In this document: in pieces, positions 1 through 11,350 of the stretch
How the letters are laid out: every line of letters starts with the position of its first letter
How positions within the stretch are numbered: the stretch's first letter is position 1
From: Megalonaias nervosa
Lineage: Eukaryota > Mollusca > Bivalvia > Unionida > Unionidae
Assembly: GCA_016617855.1 (NCBI GenBank)
Contig: JAECUM010001160.1
Location: 184,542-248,541 of the forward strand
Direction of reading: 5' to 3'
DNA: 64,000 nucleotides
Program-made: the position numbers and the translations under genes
Notes under the pieces: generated by a model
What the model saw: only the letters and a program-made list of their open reading frames with translations
The model's database searches: none
What the model was told of the DNA's origin: nothing

Positions 1-179
1 AAAAATGTTAGGCATAATTTTGAACTTTATCAAAAGAACTACAAGCATAGATGAATCTTTGGGGTTAGAAAATTTGGTGCAAGGTGGATTTTAGACTTGA
101 TCTGATATTTACTCTGAAAAATAAGTTTTTTTCTTCCTATTAAAATGTGCTCTACAAAAATCATACCCTAGTCAAAATG

Positions 180-440
180 TGACTGAAATTTCAGTTAAAG
201 CACAGTGAAAATTTTTTGATATTCACTCAAATGTCCTTTTCCACTAAAATTATGGTATTTTACCAAATTTCAGTGAAATTTCACTGAGATTTTACCTAAA
301 TGTCTGAAAATATCAGTGAAATTTTGTGATTTAAATTTCACTGACTCTGCCAACATTTCTGAAAATATCAGTGAGAATTTGTGATTGAAATTTCACTGAG
401 AGTTTGCCAAAAATTCTTAAAATATAGTGATATTTTATGA
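180..440. repeat. Degenerate TTTCAGTGAAATTT tandem repeat
   Basis: Short units around TTTCAGTGAAATTT, spaced roughly 20-60 bases and themselves nearly palindromic, recur through this stretch. Related units return at about 1730-1940 (TTTCAGTGAAAGTTTTGTCA, TCTCACCAAAATTTC). This is simple-repeat expansion; no coding potential. Confidence 0.5.
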
Positions 441-2195
441 TTTTGATGCCACTGACATTTTTAAAAAAAATATAAATAAGATGTAATCAAATTTATTTTT
501 TGTTTCTTGCACAATTTGAATGATTTTCTGCAACATTTATATTTCCTGTTTCTGACAGTTGTAAATTTATTGTTCATTTTGAGAACAGTAACTTCTTTCC
601 ACATTTTTCCTTGTTATGTTTCTTTTGCAAATTTTTTATGTTGTTGTTTTATTTCTGTTTAACTTCAATTGGATTTAACTGCCCTCAACAAGATTGTTTT
701 CTTGTTTTCCGTTTTAAAGCAGAATTTCGCTTTTCTCCCGACCTGAATCTGATTTTCCTTGATATGGACCCTTTTTATAATAGCGTCTCCAAAACTGCTT
801 TTTTTTTCCTTTTATAATGCTCTATCTGGTTCCATTCCACAATGAGCTTTCTAATAAGTATCTGTTCCATATATTATTTAACAGCTGATCACTGTAAAGA
901 GCTTTCTGATTGGTCAAAAGTTTGTACTTGCCCAATGAATCGTCCCGTAACGGAAACTGATGGGAATGAGCATGCTTGCCAAACATGGCAATTCAAATTT
1001 TCAATCAGGATATGAGTTTGAATAACCATTTGAAAAATGTGCGGCAATGAGAATAACTTGATAAGTCAATGGGAATGTAATTGGTCAATCTGTATGAAAA
1101 CTAAACACCAGGACTAGCATTTTGTTATCTGTGCTATAAAGAGCTTTACAGTAGCTGCTAACGTGCTAAATATGAAGAGGAATTGAAAAAGGATGATTTC
1201 GAAGTTATATAACTCCAAACTGATTAACTTCCAGAATTTAAGGAGGGACAACGTATGGATCACTGGTGGGAATTGTTGATATTGTTGCCAGATACCCATG
1301 TCTATCAAAGATAATCATATCTTTGCGGAATTTTTTTGGCCCACAAGTAGAATCATCCTTCAATATCGTGAGTGGTATTGTGTATATTATCAAAATATTC
1401 TAGGTGTGTTAGAATTCATTGTAAAATAAGAATAATTATATCTTGATAAACATTTGTCATGGCTGCTTATGGAACAAGGACTAATTCAAGAGACCACAAC
1501 TGCCTCATAATTTGTACATTAATCAGAAATCAAGTCTGCAGTACAGCTTGCATGTATCTTGCCTTGGATGTCACATAATTACAACATCTGTATAATTTTG
1601 ATTCAAATACACTGAAATATTACCTTGGTTAATAAAGTCCTGTTCACTTCATATCCATTATTTATTTGAAACCTTTTGAAATGTCTGTTTAAAATTATTG
1701 AAACTTCAGTAAAATACTACATAATGGTCAAAATTTTAGTGAAATCTCACCAAAATTTGAGTAAACTCTCACAAAACTTTCAATGAAATGTCAGAGATCT
1801 TGCCAAAACTTCAGTGAAAGTTTTGGTCAGAAAGTTTGTGAAATCTCACAAATATTTCAGTGAAATTTATTGAGATCTCGCCAAAATTTCAATGAAAGTT
1901 TTGTCAAAATTTTGTGTAATCTCACCAAACTTTCAATGAAATGAATGACTTAAATGATGTCATCATGGATTAGGTTTTGTATGCAAGAAAGCAAATAAGG
2001 ACAAGAAAAACCTAAATCTTATTTGATAACAAGCCAAAATAACATTTATGATCCATTTTAAAAATTATTGTGAATATCCCATAATGTCTAAGCATCATTA
2101 TGCAGCTGAATAGAAATCTGAAGCAGATTTTTATTGGATGATATTTATGTAGACATTTTACGCAGCCTTTCTTCAGACAGAAACCTTAGGAGAAT

Positions 2196-2427
2196 TTTTA
2201 TTTCAGGTGGAAATTTCAGGCGGGAATTCTTTCAGGTAGAATTTTATTTCAGGAGGAAATCTTAGATGGATTTTTTTTTGTTTAAGCAGAATCTTAGGAC
2301 AACTAATCTGCATATTTCGCCTAAAATTCCACCAGAAATCCACCTAAAGTCTGCTTGAAATTCACCTAAGCTTCTTTAAGTTTATGGTTAGGCAGAAAAC
2401 GCTTAAAAAACCCATCTGAAATCTGCC
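2196..2427. repeat. Left copy of a ~200-bp direct repeat flanking MITE A
   Basis: Matches 3298-3491 in order: TTTATTTCAGGTGGAAAT, then TTTAAGCGGAAT-like, ACAACTAATTTGCATATTTC, and finally CTGTCTGAAATCCACC-like text. The two copies sit on either side of the MITE at 2428-3260, so the MITE landed between or within an older tandem duplication. Confidence 0.6.
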
Positions 2428-3260
2428 TTAACCCTTTACATCATGCAAGTGCCTTTGGACGCCTCTACTCCATTCACATGGAAGTGCCTTTGGACACCTC
2501 TACCTGATTCACATGTAAGTGCCTTTTGACGCCTCTAAGCCATTCTCATAGAAGCGCCTTTTGACACCTGCTGTAAACATCAGCCATTTTGAGCAGGTTT
2601 TCATAGCGCCACCTTCAGGGAAAACCCCTATTAGATACTACATTACGTCAGACCACATAATCACTGTTTATGCTCTGATTGAAATCTGCTATTTAAAGTA
2701 ACTGGGTCATATTCTCCACTCTCCAAAATGGAGGTCGCGGATTTCGTTCAGTACTTACTCAAGTTTTCACGATTAGAATCACAACTATGAAAGCTTCAAT
2801 AACTTAGGTAAAGGCTCTGATACTGATGTAGGAAGCCATTTGTTTTTATAAATTATCAAATTCAGCTGATTTAGTGATGTAGACGCAGACAAAGAACTTG
2901 TAAATTTCGAGTATGAGAAATCGCAGCTACGATTGGTCATGCAGCTTCACGGACTTGATGGTGAACAAGTTCTCTCAAGATTTTAAAGCACATAAAAAAC
3001 TTTCTGTGAAAAATAATTATACTGCTATAATGATCAGATTTTGCTCTTAAATCTTTCCATACATAATATATGTGTACCAAAAACGTAAAATGGTTAAAAC
3101 TGCTGTTAAACATAACATACACTTCACTGCTTAACAGGTCTATGGGTATGGAGTAGAATAGGTAATAGGTGTTCTATTTATAGTGCACTGCACTGGGTAA
3201 CTTTGCTACATGCATATTGAGGGGCTAAAAAGCCATACACTCTATGAGGTAAAGGGTTAA
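2428..3260. mobile_element. piggyBac-like MITE, copy A (833 bp, TTAA target)
   Basis: The element starts TTAACCCTTTACaTCAT and ends ATGAGGTAAAGGGTTAA. The two are inverted repeats of 17 bp with one mismatch here and none in copy B. TTAA on both sides with CCC-starting ends is the signature of piggyBac-superfamily insertion. The left end carries three or four iterated units around GCCTTTTGACGCCTCTA. Inside are CTATTTAAAGTAAC followed by a 20-codon frame at 2728-2790 (ATG to TGA) and further Asp/Glu-rich coding-like text with stops. It is far too short for a transposase, so it is non-autonomous, probably an internal deletion derivative. Two more copies lie at 34833-36363 and 35347-36199. Confidence 0.82.
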
Positions 3261-3297
3261 GTCTGCCTGGAAACTTTTGTACATGATTTCAAGCGGA

Positions 3298-3491
3298 TTT
3301 TTATTTCAGGTGGAAATCTTGGATTCTTTATATTTAAGCGGAATATTAGAACAACTAATTTGCATATTTCACCTAAAATTTTGCTCTGAACCTGCCTGAA
3401 TTCCACTTGAAATTTTTCTAAGCTCCCTTAATATGAGCAATTATGGTTTATGCTGAAAGCACTTAAAAATCCTGTCTGAAATCCACCTGGA
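3298..3491. repeat. Right copy of the ~200-bp direct repeat
   Basis: Partner of 2196-2427, same orientation, diverged and with small indels. Confidence 0.6.
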
Positions 3492-3719
3492 AAATTTTGT
3501 ATGGGTTTGGTCCCAATTTTGATTTCCAGATTTGGAATGTGGATTTCTGGATTAACAGAGCAAATTAACTTTTAGGAATCCTGTTCCCACTGAAATATGT
3601 TCAGAACAAGCTTTTCAGATAATTGGAGTCTGGATTAACGAGGTTCCTCTGTGTATCAAATTACAGACTGTAGTATGGTTTCATATCCTTGTTTTATGCT
3701 CCAATGTGATGTAACTTAC

Positions 3720-3876
3720 CTCTTTACACAGTGACCATTCTGACCAATCACTGAGAACACAGTCACTCACACAGGCAGCATAACATGACTGCTTGTCAAC
3801 AGGCTGTTGGTGTGCATGACATTTTTTTGAATCCACTTTGTCCACCATTTGTCCATCTGCACTTACTGCTTCACAT
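3720..3876 (-). CDS. THSD7-like gene, exon 9 of 9 seen (canonical TSR)
   Basis: The last exon visible reads (R)CEAVSADGQMVDKVDSKKC, AHQQPVDKQSC, YAACVSDCVLSDWSEWSLC and KE. It closes the preceding repeat and opens a canonical WxxWxxC one. The acceptor is tcattcag|A and the donor AAAGAG|gtaagt, ending in phase 0. The remaining TSRs, and any transmembrane and cytoplasmic segment (known in vertebrate THSD7A), should lie below position 1. I found no convincing further exon in 1-3719, so the next intron exceeds 3.7 kb. Confidence 0.83.
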
Positions 3877-4164
3877 CTGAATGAAAAAGATCATTGTGTA
3901 CAATATCTTTTTGTACTGGCACAGACTGCATTATAAAAGGGGGAAGGCAATATCTATCAGAATCCTTGAATTTAGCTACAACTGAGGACAGTAGCTCATT
4001 ATTCGTATCTCATTTGCCCTAATAATCAGTTATAAATCTCAGCCTTTATATAGTGATTGAGTAAAATGTCCATGTAAATTGCCCTGACTCAGTTTGGAGA
4101 CATGAATATATCACTGAACATTTAAGTCTGGGCAATTAAGTCACTAGATATGACATGTAAGAAA

Positions 4165-4790
4165 ATCTGCCCATATTGATTAGAAACCATGATCATACTA
4201 TATAGAAAATATGGTTATACTGAATTTAAAATATGGTCATACCATACAGAAAAATATGGTCATACTGTACAGAAAATACAATCATACTATATAGAAAACA
4301 TGGTCAAACTATATAGAAAATACAATCATACCACATAGAAAATATGGTCATACTGTTTAGAAAATACAATCATACTGTATAGAAAATGTTGCCATACTGT
4401 TGTTGTTGTTATAGGGTTTAATGCCATTTTTCAGCACATGATAAGCTATACATGGTGGCCAGTACAAATGGTGGAGGAAGAACTAGGGAAAACCCCAGAA
4501 AGAACCACTGACCCATGAGAAGCTCCTGGCAAGCTTTCTCATGTACCCACATTAGCCGAGCCTGAGACTCAAACCCACAAAGACAGAGGTGGGATGGCAG
4601 TGATTCGTAACGGTGAGCACTTTAGACCACTTGGCCACTTGGGGTCCCTGTTGCTAGAAAATACAATCATAATGTATAGAAAATATGGTCATATTGTGAA
4701 GAAAATATGGTCATATTGTATAGAAAATATGATCATATTATACAGAAAATATGACCATATTGTACAAAAAAAAAACCCTACCAAACAAAA
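4165..4790. repeat. 22-bp minisatellite, interrupted by a SINE
   Basis: Unit CATACTATATAGAAAATATGGT (shown here in two halves: CATACTATATA and GAAAATATGGT) with alternating GGTCATAC and CAATCATAC junctions. About ten units lie before and six after the SINE at 4398-4647. The run produces a spurious reading frame of repeated YRKY-type residues. Confidence 0.8.
4398..4647 (-). mobile_element. tRNA-derived SINE, copy 1
   Basis: Minus orientation. The 5' head includes CAAGTGGTCTAAAG (A-box-like) and GGGTTTGAGTCTCAGGC (B-box-like). The body is shared with the copies at 16 kb, 30 kb, 38 kb and 62 kb, and the 3' tail is an (AAC)n run seen here as TTGTTGTTGTT at 4400-4410. CTGTTG flanks both sides and may be the target duplication. 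Inserted into the 22-bp minisatellite. Confidence 0.8.
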
Positions 4791-5910
4791 AGATGACTGT
4801 ATACTACAGAAAGTATGGTCATTTATTATATGCTCATTTTCATCTCTGTTAATTTTACATTGTCAGAATCGTGCAATATTTTATGATATTGAACACCTTC
4901 ATATTGCATGCACATGTACAACATGCATGTCCAATAGTAGTGTAGTGTATTAGGAACTACTTTGTAAAACAAATCATGTACACTCATGTGGTAGACGCTT
5001 TAGGTTTTGGTTGATTCAATTGGTTTCTAAATGAACTAAAGCAGCTGTTTTGTGGACTGCCACATACCAGCTGCTTTGCAATATTCTGTGTTAACTTTTT
5101 TGAAACAATGTTTCAGATTTAGGCTAGTGATAGATGCCAGACAAGTCATAAAATTGCTGGGGTCCCTACAAAGAGCATGCAAGTGACAAGGCATAAAAGT
5201 GTCTTCCTTAGCTTGTAATAAGAATGGCAAAAATATACTTAACAGTTTTACATCCTGAATTTCCTCAAAATGAACTTTCTTAATTCTGCAAATCTGAATT
5301 ACATGAGCTGTTATGGGTTCTAAAGCTTGATTACTGTAATTTCAACTACATTCCAAGTGCAATAACATCCTCCTTACCGCACTCAAAATGAAATGAACAT
5401 TATATTTCTTAGCGTCTTTTTGATAATTACAATTGAAAGACTTCATATATTTCCCACATTATGATTCCAAACATTCAATGACAGAAACACACATGCAGAT
5501 GAGTGAAGACACCTCCTTGCTGCTTAAATCAGATTTATTTCATGTAGAATTGACACAGAAAAATCCAGTCGATAATCATAAAATTTAGTAGAATCGACAA
5601 AAATACCAAAATACATTAATTCCAGACCAAATGGAAAAGTTGTTGCAATGTGCATTCATTCACAATATGTCTCTAAATTTCACTTTTAAGTAGACCAAAA
5701 CGACAATTTCTTTTGAAAGCACACAACTAAGTTAAAATTTTGCTGGGTGGAGTTATGTGCACATTAATATTGTTGTTGTGTACAGATGAATCTGCGCTTG
5801 TATATTTAGTTTGGAATACAGCATAAATTCAGTTACTTTGTTTCTTGTAGTGTATTTTTGTTGACATAATTAAGCCTTAGGTAGAATAAGAAAATGAGTA
5901 TATAATAAAA

Positions 5911-6034
5911 AGGTTACTGCATTTGCATGGGAAAATAAGAACTCGTTTTGTTGGATGGATATACTGTACTCCCAAGGTCATGCAGTATCCACTGAAAAAA
6001 CTTGTTCAAATTTTCCCTTCAAATGCAGTAACCT
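5911..6034. mobile_element. Small MITE-like element with 15-bp perfect TIR
   Basis: AGGTTACTGCATTTG at 5911-5925 is the exact inverse of CAAATGCAGTAACCT at 6020-6034, and similarity continues inward (GGGAAAAT against ATTTTCCC). Total 124 bp. A related end, GATTACCGCATTTGTATGGG, occurs alone at about 6773. Superfamily unknown; no clear target duplication. Confidence 0.55.
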
Positions 6035-8008
6035 ATAAATATTACAGAGAACTATAGGAAAAAATAGTTTCATAATTTAAGAAAACTCATGACCAACAAA
6101 ACAATCTGTTATTCTGATCTCAGAAACTTTTTTGTTGTTTTTTTCCAATTCACACTTCAACATTTAATAATCTATATATTATATTTTATTGAAGGCCTTA
6201 AAGTAACAGCTTTCTTTGCTGACTGGATACACATTTTGATAGCAATAAGGTCATTCTAATACCTGCATCTCTGTTCTTAAGTCTATACAAGAAATAGTTT
6301 GCAGATTGTTGTGTTTAGAACATGAACCTACAGTTGAAACCTGAATGATGAATAGGAATGGGCCATAATATGACAATGGACACAACATTTGGGCATATAT
6401 AAAGTCAAACAACATGGTTTTACTGTTGTTGTAGACTACATGTATAAATGAGCAACAAACCCATGTATATAGTTCCATACAAATGTGTGTTTCTTTGAAG
6501 ACCATTACGCGACCATTCAATGTAGTTTTGTTTCATAAATTACAGAGAAAATGAATTAAAACAGCACTGCTTAGCTTAACATTAATATGGCAATAAATGC
6601 AAGTCTGGACAGATGACAGTCCAAATTAATGTCAGATAGATTACCAAATTATAAAGGAAATAATAATTGTGCCAGTAGTTGTATTTTTCTACTTGTCCTT
6701 TGCTACAGGCACTTTTAAATAAATAATAAATAATGCACTTATAAAAAGTACTGAGGTAGGATGAAAAGCATAGATTACCGCATTTGTATGGGAAAACATA
6801 AATGAGTTTATTCTAAACCATAAAATTATTTTTTTCTTTTGTGTAATACATCTTCAAAATATCCCTTTAATTCAATGATACTGACATAAATTTGGGATTT
6901 GTGAACAGTTTTAGGTGGGGAACAAGTTGTGTCTAGAACACACAAATGAATTGAGTAAGTATGATAGGTAACAAAGAAAATTATGTTTCATGATTTGGAC
7001 CTTTACTGAATTTTTTTAATCATACATTATTAACTTCCATTATAAACTAAAATACTAACCATCATTCAATCCCTAGTAACATAATGAAATTCTGGCACAT
7101 GAAATGGAATTATGACTGTAATTAGTTTTATTATTTTGCCTACAGTAGATCAATTTATCAGTAACTTAATAAACTAAGTTTCAAATAAAAATTGAATGCA
7201 TTTGTTGTTTTCCAATTGCATTTCACAAACCAATCTCTCTTTCAAAGACACAAGTCCATTTTGTATGCTGAAATTCCATTTCACATTATGAATTTACATT
7301 TTTAACAATTAAGAAAAACTTAAAGTATTTATAACTTACTTAAACTTAAATAAGGACAATATTTTTTTTAAAGTTCATGATTTTACTGATTGAGCAACAT
7401 AAGAATCAGCAACTATTAATTGTCAATGCTTCACTTTGTGTGCCAATTTTCCAGTTGCAATACAAACTAATATGCAACAGCACAAAAAGTGATGACTGCT
7501 TTTTACCTTAACAGTTGAATCAACTAATGTTTGCATGTGTTAAAAATACCTGATATTGCTTGGCTAGACCACCATAGATTCCAGTATTATTAAGGTGACA
7601 TGTTTGGTGCACCATAATATTTGTTTAAGTGTTCTTTTTCCTTGCTTTGCGTGATGCCTACATTGCTTGCATGGCATGTGCATAATACATGTTACTGCGC
7701 GTGACTATATATATGACTTAGGGATCTAGATTTGGACAGCCATTAGAGGAAAGCTCTTTATACGTTTAGCTGTCGTGACGGGATTGCCATTATGTTTTGC
7801 CTAGTTCGATCCAACAAGTTGGGTGAGTTACATTCTTGTTAGTTCAAATTAATGTTCAGTGTAGTAAGGAGAGATGAAAGACTGCAAGGAGAAGTGCCAT
7901 CGTGTGCCATGGAAGGCCTGGGTGGTTAAAGTGACCGAGCTGGGAAAGTGGGTCAAGAGCATCACATGAAATGTCAAGTAAACATTGGTCATATGTATGA
8001 GAAATGTC

Positions 8009-8210
8009 AGTATAGTGTTTGACTATAAAGAGAAAAGTCATTATAGTGTTTGACTATAAGAGAAAAGTCATTATAGTGTTTGACTATAAGAGAAAAGTCA
8101 TAGTGTTTGACTATAAGAGAAAAGTCATTATAGTGTTTGACTATAAAGAGAAATGTCAGTATAGTGGTTGACTATAGAGATAAGAGGCACGGTAGTGTTT
8201 GACTAAGATA
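8009..8210. repeat. 30-bp tandem repeat with internal palindrome
   Basis: About six copies of GTCATTATAGTGTTTGAC plus TATAAGAGAAAA. Each unit contains TATAGTGTTTGACTATA, whose outer bases TATAGT/ACTATA are inverted. One copy lacks four bases and the last two are diverged. Confidence 0.8.
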
Positions 8211-8852
8211 ATGTCAAAGAGTTATTGAATATTCCAAATAATTTATTTATTTGTTCTTCATTGTTTTCCATTGGGTCCATACTATGTACTCTTGTAATTA
8301 TTTCAGTGTCCTGTTTCTTTATTTTACAATCATTAGTAAGAGAGGATAATACATTTTTTTCATTGTCACTCACGTGTTTGTTATTATTAAATCCCATTCA
8401 GTCTCAAAGGGTGATAGCTCGATTACATTACAGCATGATGTTTGAAGCATAATAGCATTAAATAGTTGGAAATATTAAGAAAAAAAGGTATGGCCTCTGG
8501 CAATCATTTTCATATAGCCAAAATAACCCTTATTCCCATCTGAGATAATATGGTCAAAACAAGCAAATTAGTACTATATCTTGATCATAATTATATCAAA
8601 CGCAATATTCATATTTAATTCATTAATTTAAAAAAAATATATAATAAAAAGAATACTTTCATGATTCCATTTTGTATGCCAATTTTCCTTTGGTAAAATG
8701 AAACTCCACTGCACATTTAAGACCAACACACAGCATATGCCAAGAAGAAAAGAAAACAGTGTACCAGTTAAGGCCAAGAAAATGGGCATATTAATTTTGT
8801 TATGTATATTTAATTTAATTGTTTGTCTGTTTTAATATTTTTTATTTCATTA

Positions 8853-9694
8853 CATGTTACTGTAATGTAACATTGTTTACTGGACTTGACCTTGTCCAAA
8901 ATTGAGTTCAGTTCTGTTTGACCTGATTGAAATTTTTTTTATTTCATTGGTGTAAACAACTAATAATAGCTTCATTGTCCTCTATGGGTATGAGTTCATT
9001 GACCAAATTATTATGCAGGTAAACACGTTGATTTGGGTCAGGGTTTTTGGGGATTCCAAAGTAAATTTTGTAGGGTATTATGTTTTAAATAAACAACACT
9101 CATTAAATCATGCTAGAAAGTTATTTTCCATTAGGTAATGGTTGCTTTTAGAAAATGCTAATTTGTGACCTGAGGTCAAACAGAGAACTATATTATCCTG
9201 TGACTCAGAATTTTGCCAGTTGTGCTTTAGCATCTGGCACTTTAAATTGTATTATGTTGTGTCCAGTTTGGGCTGAATTTTACTTTCTCAAATTATTGAT
9301 TTCAAGTGATTATTTTCTCTGGAAATACAAAATTCTTGGATAAAGACATTCATTGGAATTTATACTGAATTCAAACCTGGAATAATATTTCTGTGAGTCA
9401 ACAAGAGACAGTTGACATATCAGTACTTCGTAGACTACAAAAGACACATCATTGCCTTCAATTTTAAATCTCTTCGGGACTTGAACTGAGTTTTATTCTG
9501 GACTTTTTATTACTAGGACATGTGTATTTAACTCTTGGATTATTTTTGGATTTAATTCACAAAACCGTAAGTTCTGTTTTTTCTCATTTTTCACTTTGTA
9601 TTCTAGGGAATTAAATTATTTGTTAAATTTTACAAAGCTGGTTGTCTTCACTCTTTTCTCTTACTCATTTTAAGAGCATAGGCTTGTAACTACT
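8853..9694 (+). mobile_element. LTR-like fragment related to the solo LTR at 43.6 kb
   Basis: The last 130 bases resemble the 3' end of the LTR at 43621-44580: TTCTAGGGAAtTAAATTA, then TTTTACAAAGC, TTGTCTTCACTCTTT, ending TTGTAAC. The 5' limit (TGTTACTG at 8853) is a guess based on the TGTTAC start of that LTR. No target duplication found. Confidence 0.45.
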
Positions 9695-10739
9695 TGCTAA
9701 GGCAAGTCTCACTTTGGAGCAAGTGTAGATGGAAAAGTATTTGACATTAATGACAACAGTTACCGATGCTTAGAAGTTAAGTGTCCTATTTCTAGAGCAG
9801 GAATGTCTACTGAAAAAGCCTGTACCAAAAAAACATTTGTTTGAGTAAAAGTAATGATGGAACAATTTAGTTAAATATGTAGGAATCTTGATTATTTCTT
9901 TCAAACATTAGTAACTATTTCAAATGCGACTCCACTTCCTTGTCAATGTAAACAACTTACACCCAACAGTGTTAGCCTTGTCTGGGTTTATTACTATTGC
10001 ATGCATCTAGTTTTGCCTCATTACTGACCTAATGACACGAGGTTATATAAATACATTAAAAAATTCTAAGAAGGGTCTATATTCTCTGTCCAAGACTCCT
10101 GACAAAAACTTAAAAAAAGATTCCAGACTGTTTCCATACTTTTTCCAAACCAAAAACCAAAAATTTCCAGACCTCCCAAAGATCTCTGAAACCATATGAC
10201 CAAGACTTCTTTCAAATGCAAAAGAGCAGTCACATTAACAATTTCTGACTAAGACAGTTGTAATAACAACAATTTAAGACTTTATCAAGACTTTTTAGTC
10301 ATTTATCAATTTTTCCAGACATTTTCAAGACCTGGAAAACCATTTTCAAATTTTAGACATTTTCCAGACTTCCAGATCAGCACAGGAACCCTGTCTGTCT
10401 AGTGAACATGGCAGTGGCTTACAGTGAAAAGAATTCTGCTAAATACAGTATCTGGACTCACCTTGTCATGTATGATTTGTTAACTAAGATTGAAAACCCT
10501 TTAACACAAAATCTCAACATTGTTGACCACAGATCAGAAATATATTCATAGAACAAACATCAGCACCTGAACTGACCTAATGTGAAACTTAACAAAGCTG
10601 TGGCAGACAGATATATGTATGGCCAAGGGTATAACCTACTACTGTCATGGCGAGGCATAAAAATAGTACCACCATGGTTGCCAGAAAAACAATACCTACA
10701 TCCTGCTATCAGCTATTATAAACAAGATTTAAAAAATAC

Positions 10740-10864
10740 CTGACACTACGAGTCTGAGTCCCCTCTCCACAAATGGTTTTACTGAATGACACGCACATGC
10801 TCCACTCATAAGCCTTCCATACAAACTTTATGCAGTCAGATCTGCAGATTCTTGATTGCGTTTC
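10740..10864 (-). CDS. THSD7-like gene, exon 8 of 9 seen (small VW-type TSR exon)
   Basis: I looked for this exon because exon 7 ends in phase 0 and exon 9 begins in phase 2, so a piece was missing. The minus strand here reads ETQSRICRSDCIKFVWKAYE, then WSMC, and further on TICGEGTQTRSV. This is exactly the VW...W..C ... CGxG...R pattern expected at this position. The acceptor is tttctag|GAA (phase 0) and the donor GTCAG|gtattt (phase 2). Its AG joins A of exon 9 to make Arg, giving VRCEAV. It is only 125 bp, so it is easily missed by ORF-length filters. Confidence 0.82.
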
Positions 10865-11009
10865 CTAGAAAGAATATAAAACAGAGCTGTTTTTCATCTT
10901 ATGATGCTATTACTAGAAGTATTTTTGAAGTTGGTACCATTAGACTGGACTTGAGCAGCTTGATAAACCAGCAAGTCTAGCTTTATTTACTCAACCTGCC
11001 ATATTGTGA

Positions 11010-11139
11010 GCTTGTACTGATTCATGATTCATGATAAATGACTCAGGCCCTTTTTACATGACAAATGTTGAAAGGCTTGTACTGATTCATGATTCATGAT
11101 AAATGACTCAGGCCCTTTTTACATGACAAATGTTGAAAG
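11010..11139. repeat. Exact 65-bp tandem duplication
   Basis: GCTTGTACTGATTCATGATT... to ...ACAAATGTTGAAAG occurs twice head to tail (11010-11074 and 11075-11139) with no difference that I can see, so it is recent or an assembly artefact. Confidence 0.85.
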
Positions 11140-11272
11140 AAATTATCTGAATATAATCACCTAGTTTCTTGGTTGTACATGTCTGGGACTTTTTATCAAG
11201 GACTCTATCTGGACTTGTGTAAATTTTATTTTATTATGGACCCTACTTCTAATGCTTAATGATACAATCAAA

Positions 11273-11350
11273 AAGCCAGAGATCCACATTACAGGTGTCA
11301 TCAACCAGAGATCCACATTATAGGTGTCATCAGCCAGAGATCCACATTAA
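11273..11350. repeat. ~29-bp tandem repeat
   Basis: Two full and one partial unit of CCAGAGATCCACATTA followed by aGGTGTCATCA. Confidence 0.75.

Larger units (their letters stand above)
1..3719. other. Intron after exon 9 (3' part beyond window)
   Basis: I see no exon here. It holds degenerate repeats rich in TTTCAGTGAAATTT (about 180-440 and 1730-1940), a direct-repeat pair (2196-2427 and 3298-3491) and MITE copy A between them. The rest is unremarkable AT-rich sequence. Confidence 0.6.
3877..10739. other. Intron between exons 8 and 9
   Basis: About 6.9 kb with no exon seen. It contains a 22-bp minisatellite split by a SINE (4165-4790), a small MITE (5911-6034), a 30-bp tandem repeat (8009-8210) and an LTR-like fragment (8853-9694). 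I see nothing distinct in 4800-5900, 6100-8000 and 9700-10739 apart from a second partial match to the small MITE end near 6773. Confidence 0.6.

Noticed and set aside
4594..4953. 119-residue plus-strand frame with YRKYxHIV-type repeats
   Set aside because: It reads through the end of a SINE and a 22-bp minisatellite; the repetition comes from the DNA unit.
8203..8452. Frames of about 64-75 residues on opposite strands
   Set aside because: Low-complexity hydrophobic or polar text with no conserved motif; chance open frames in AT-rich sequence.
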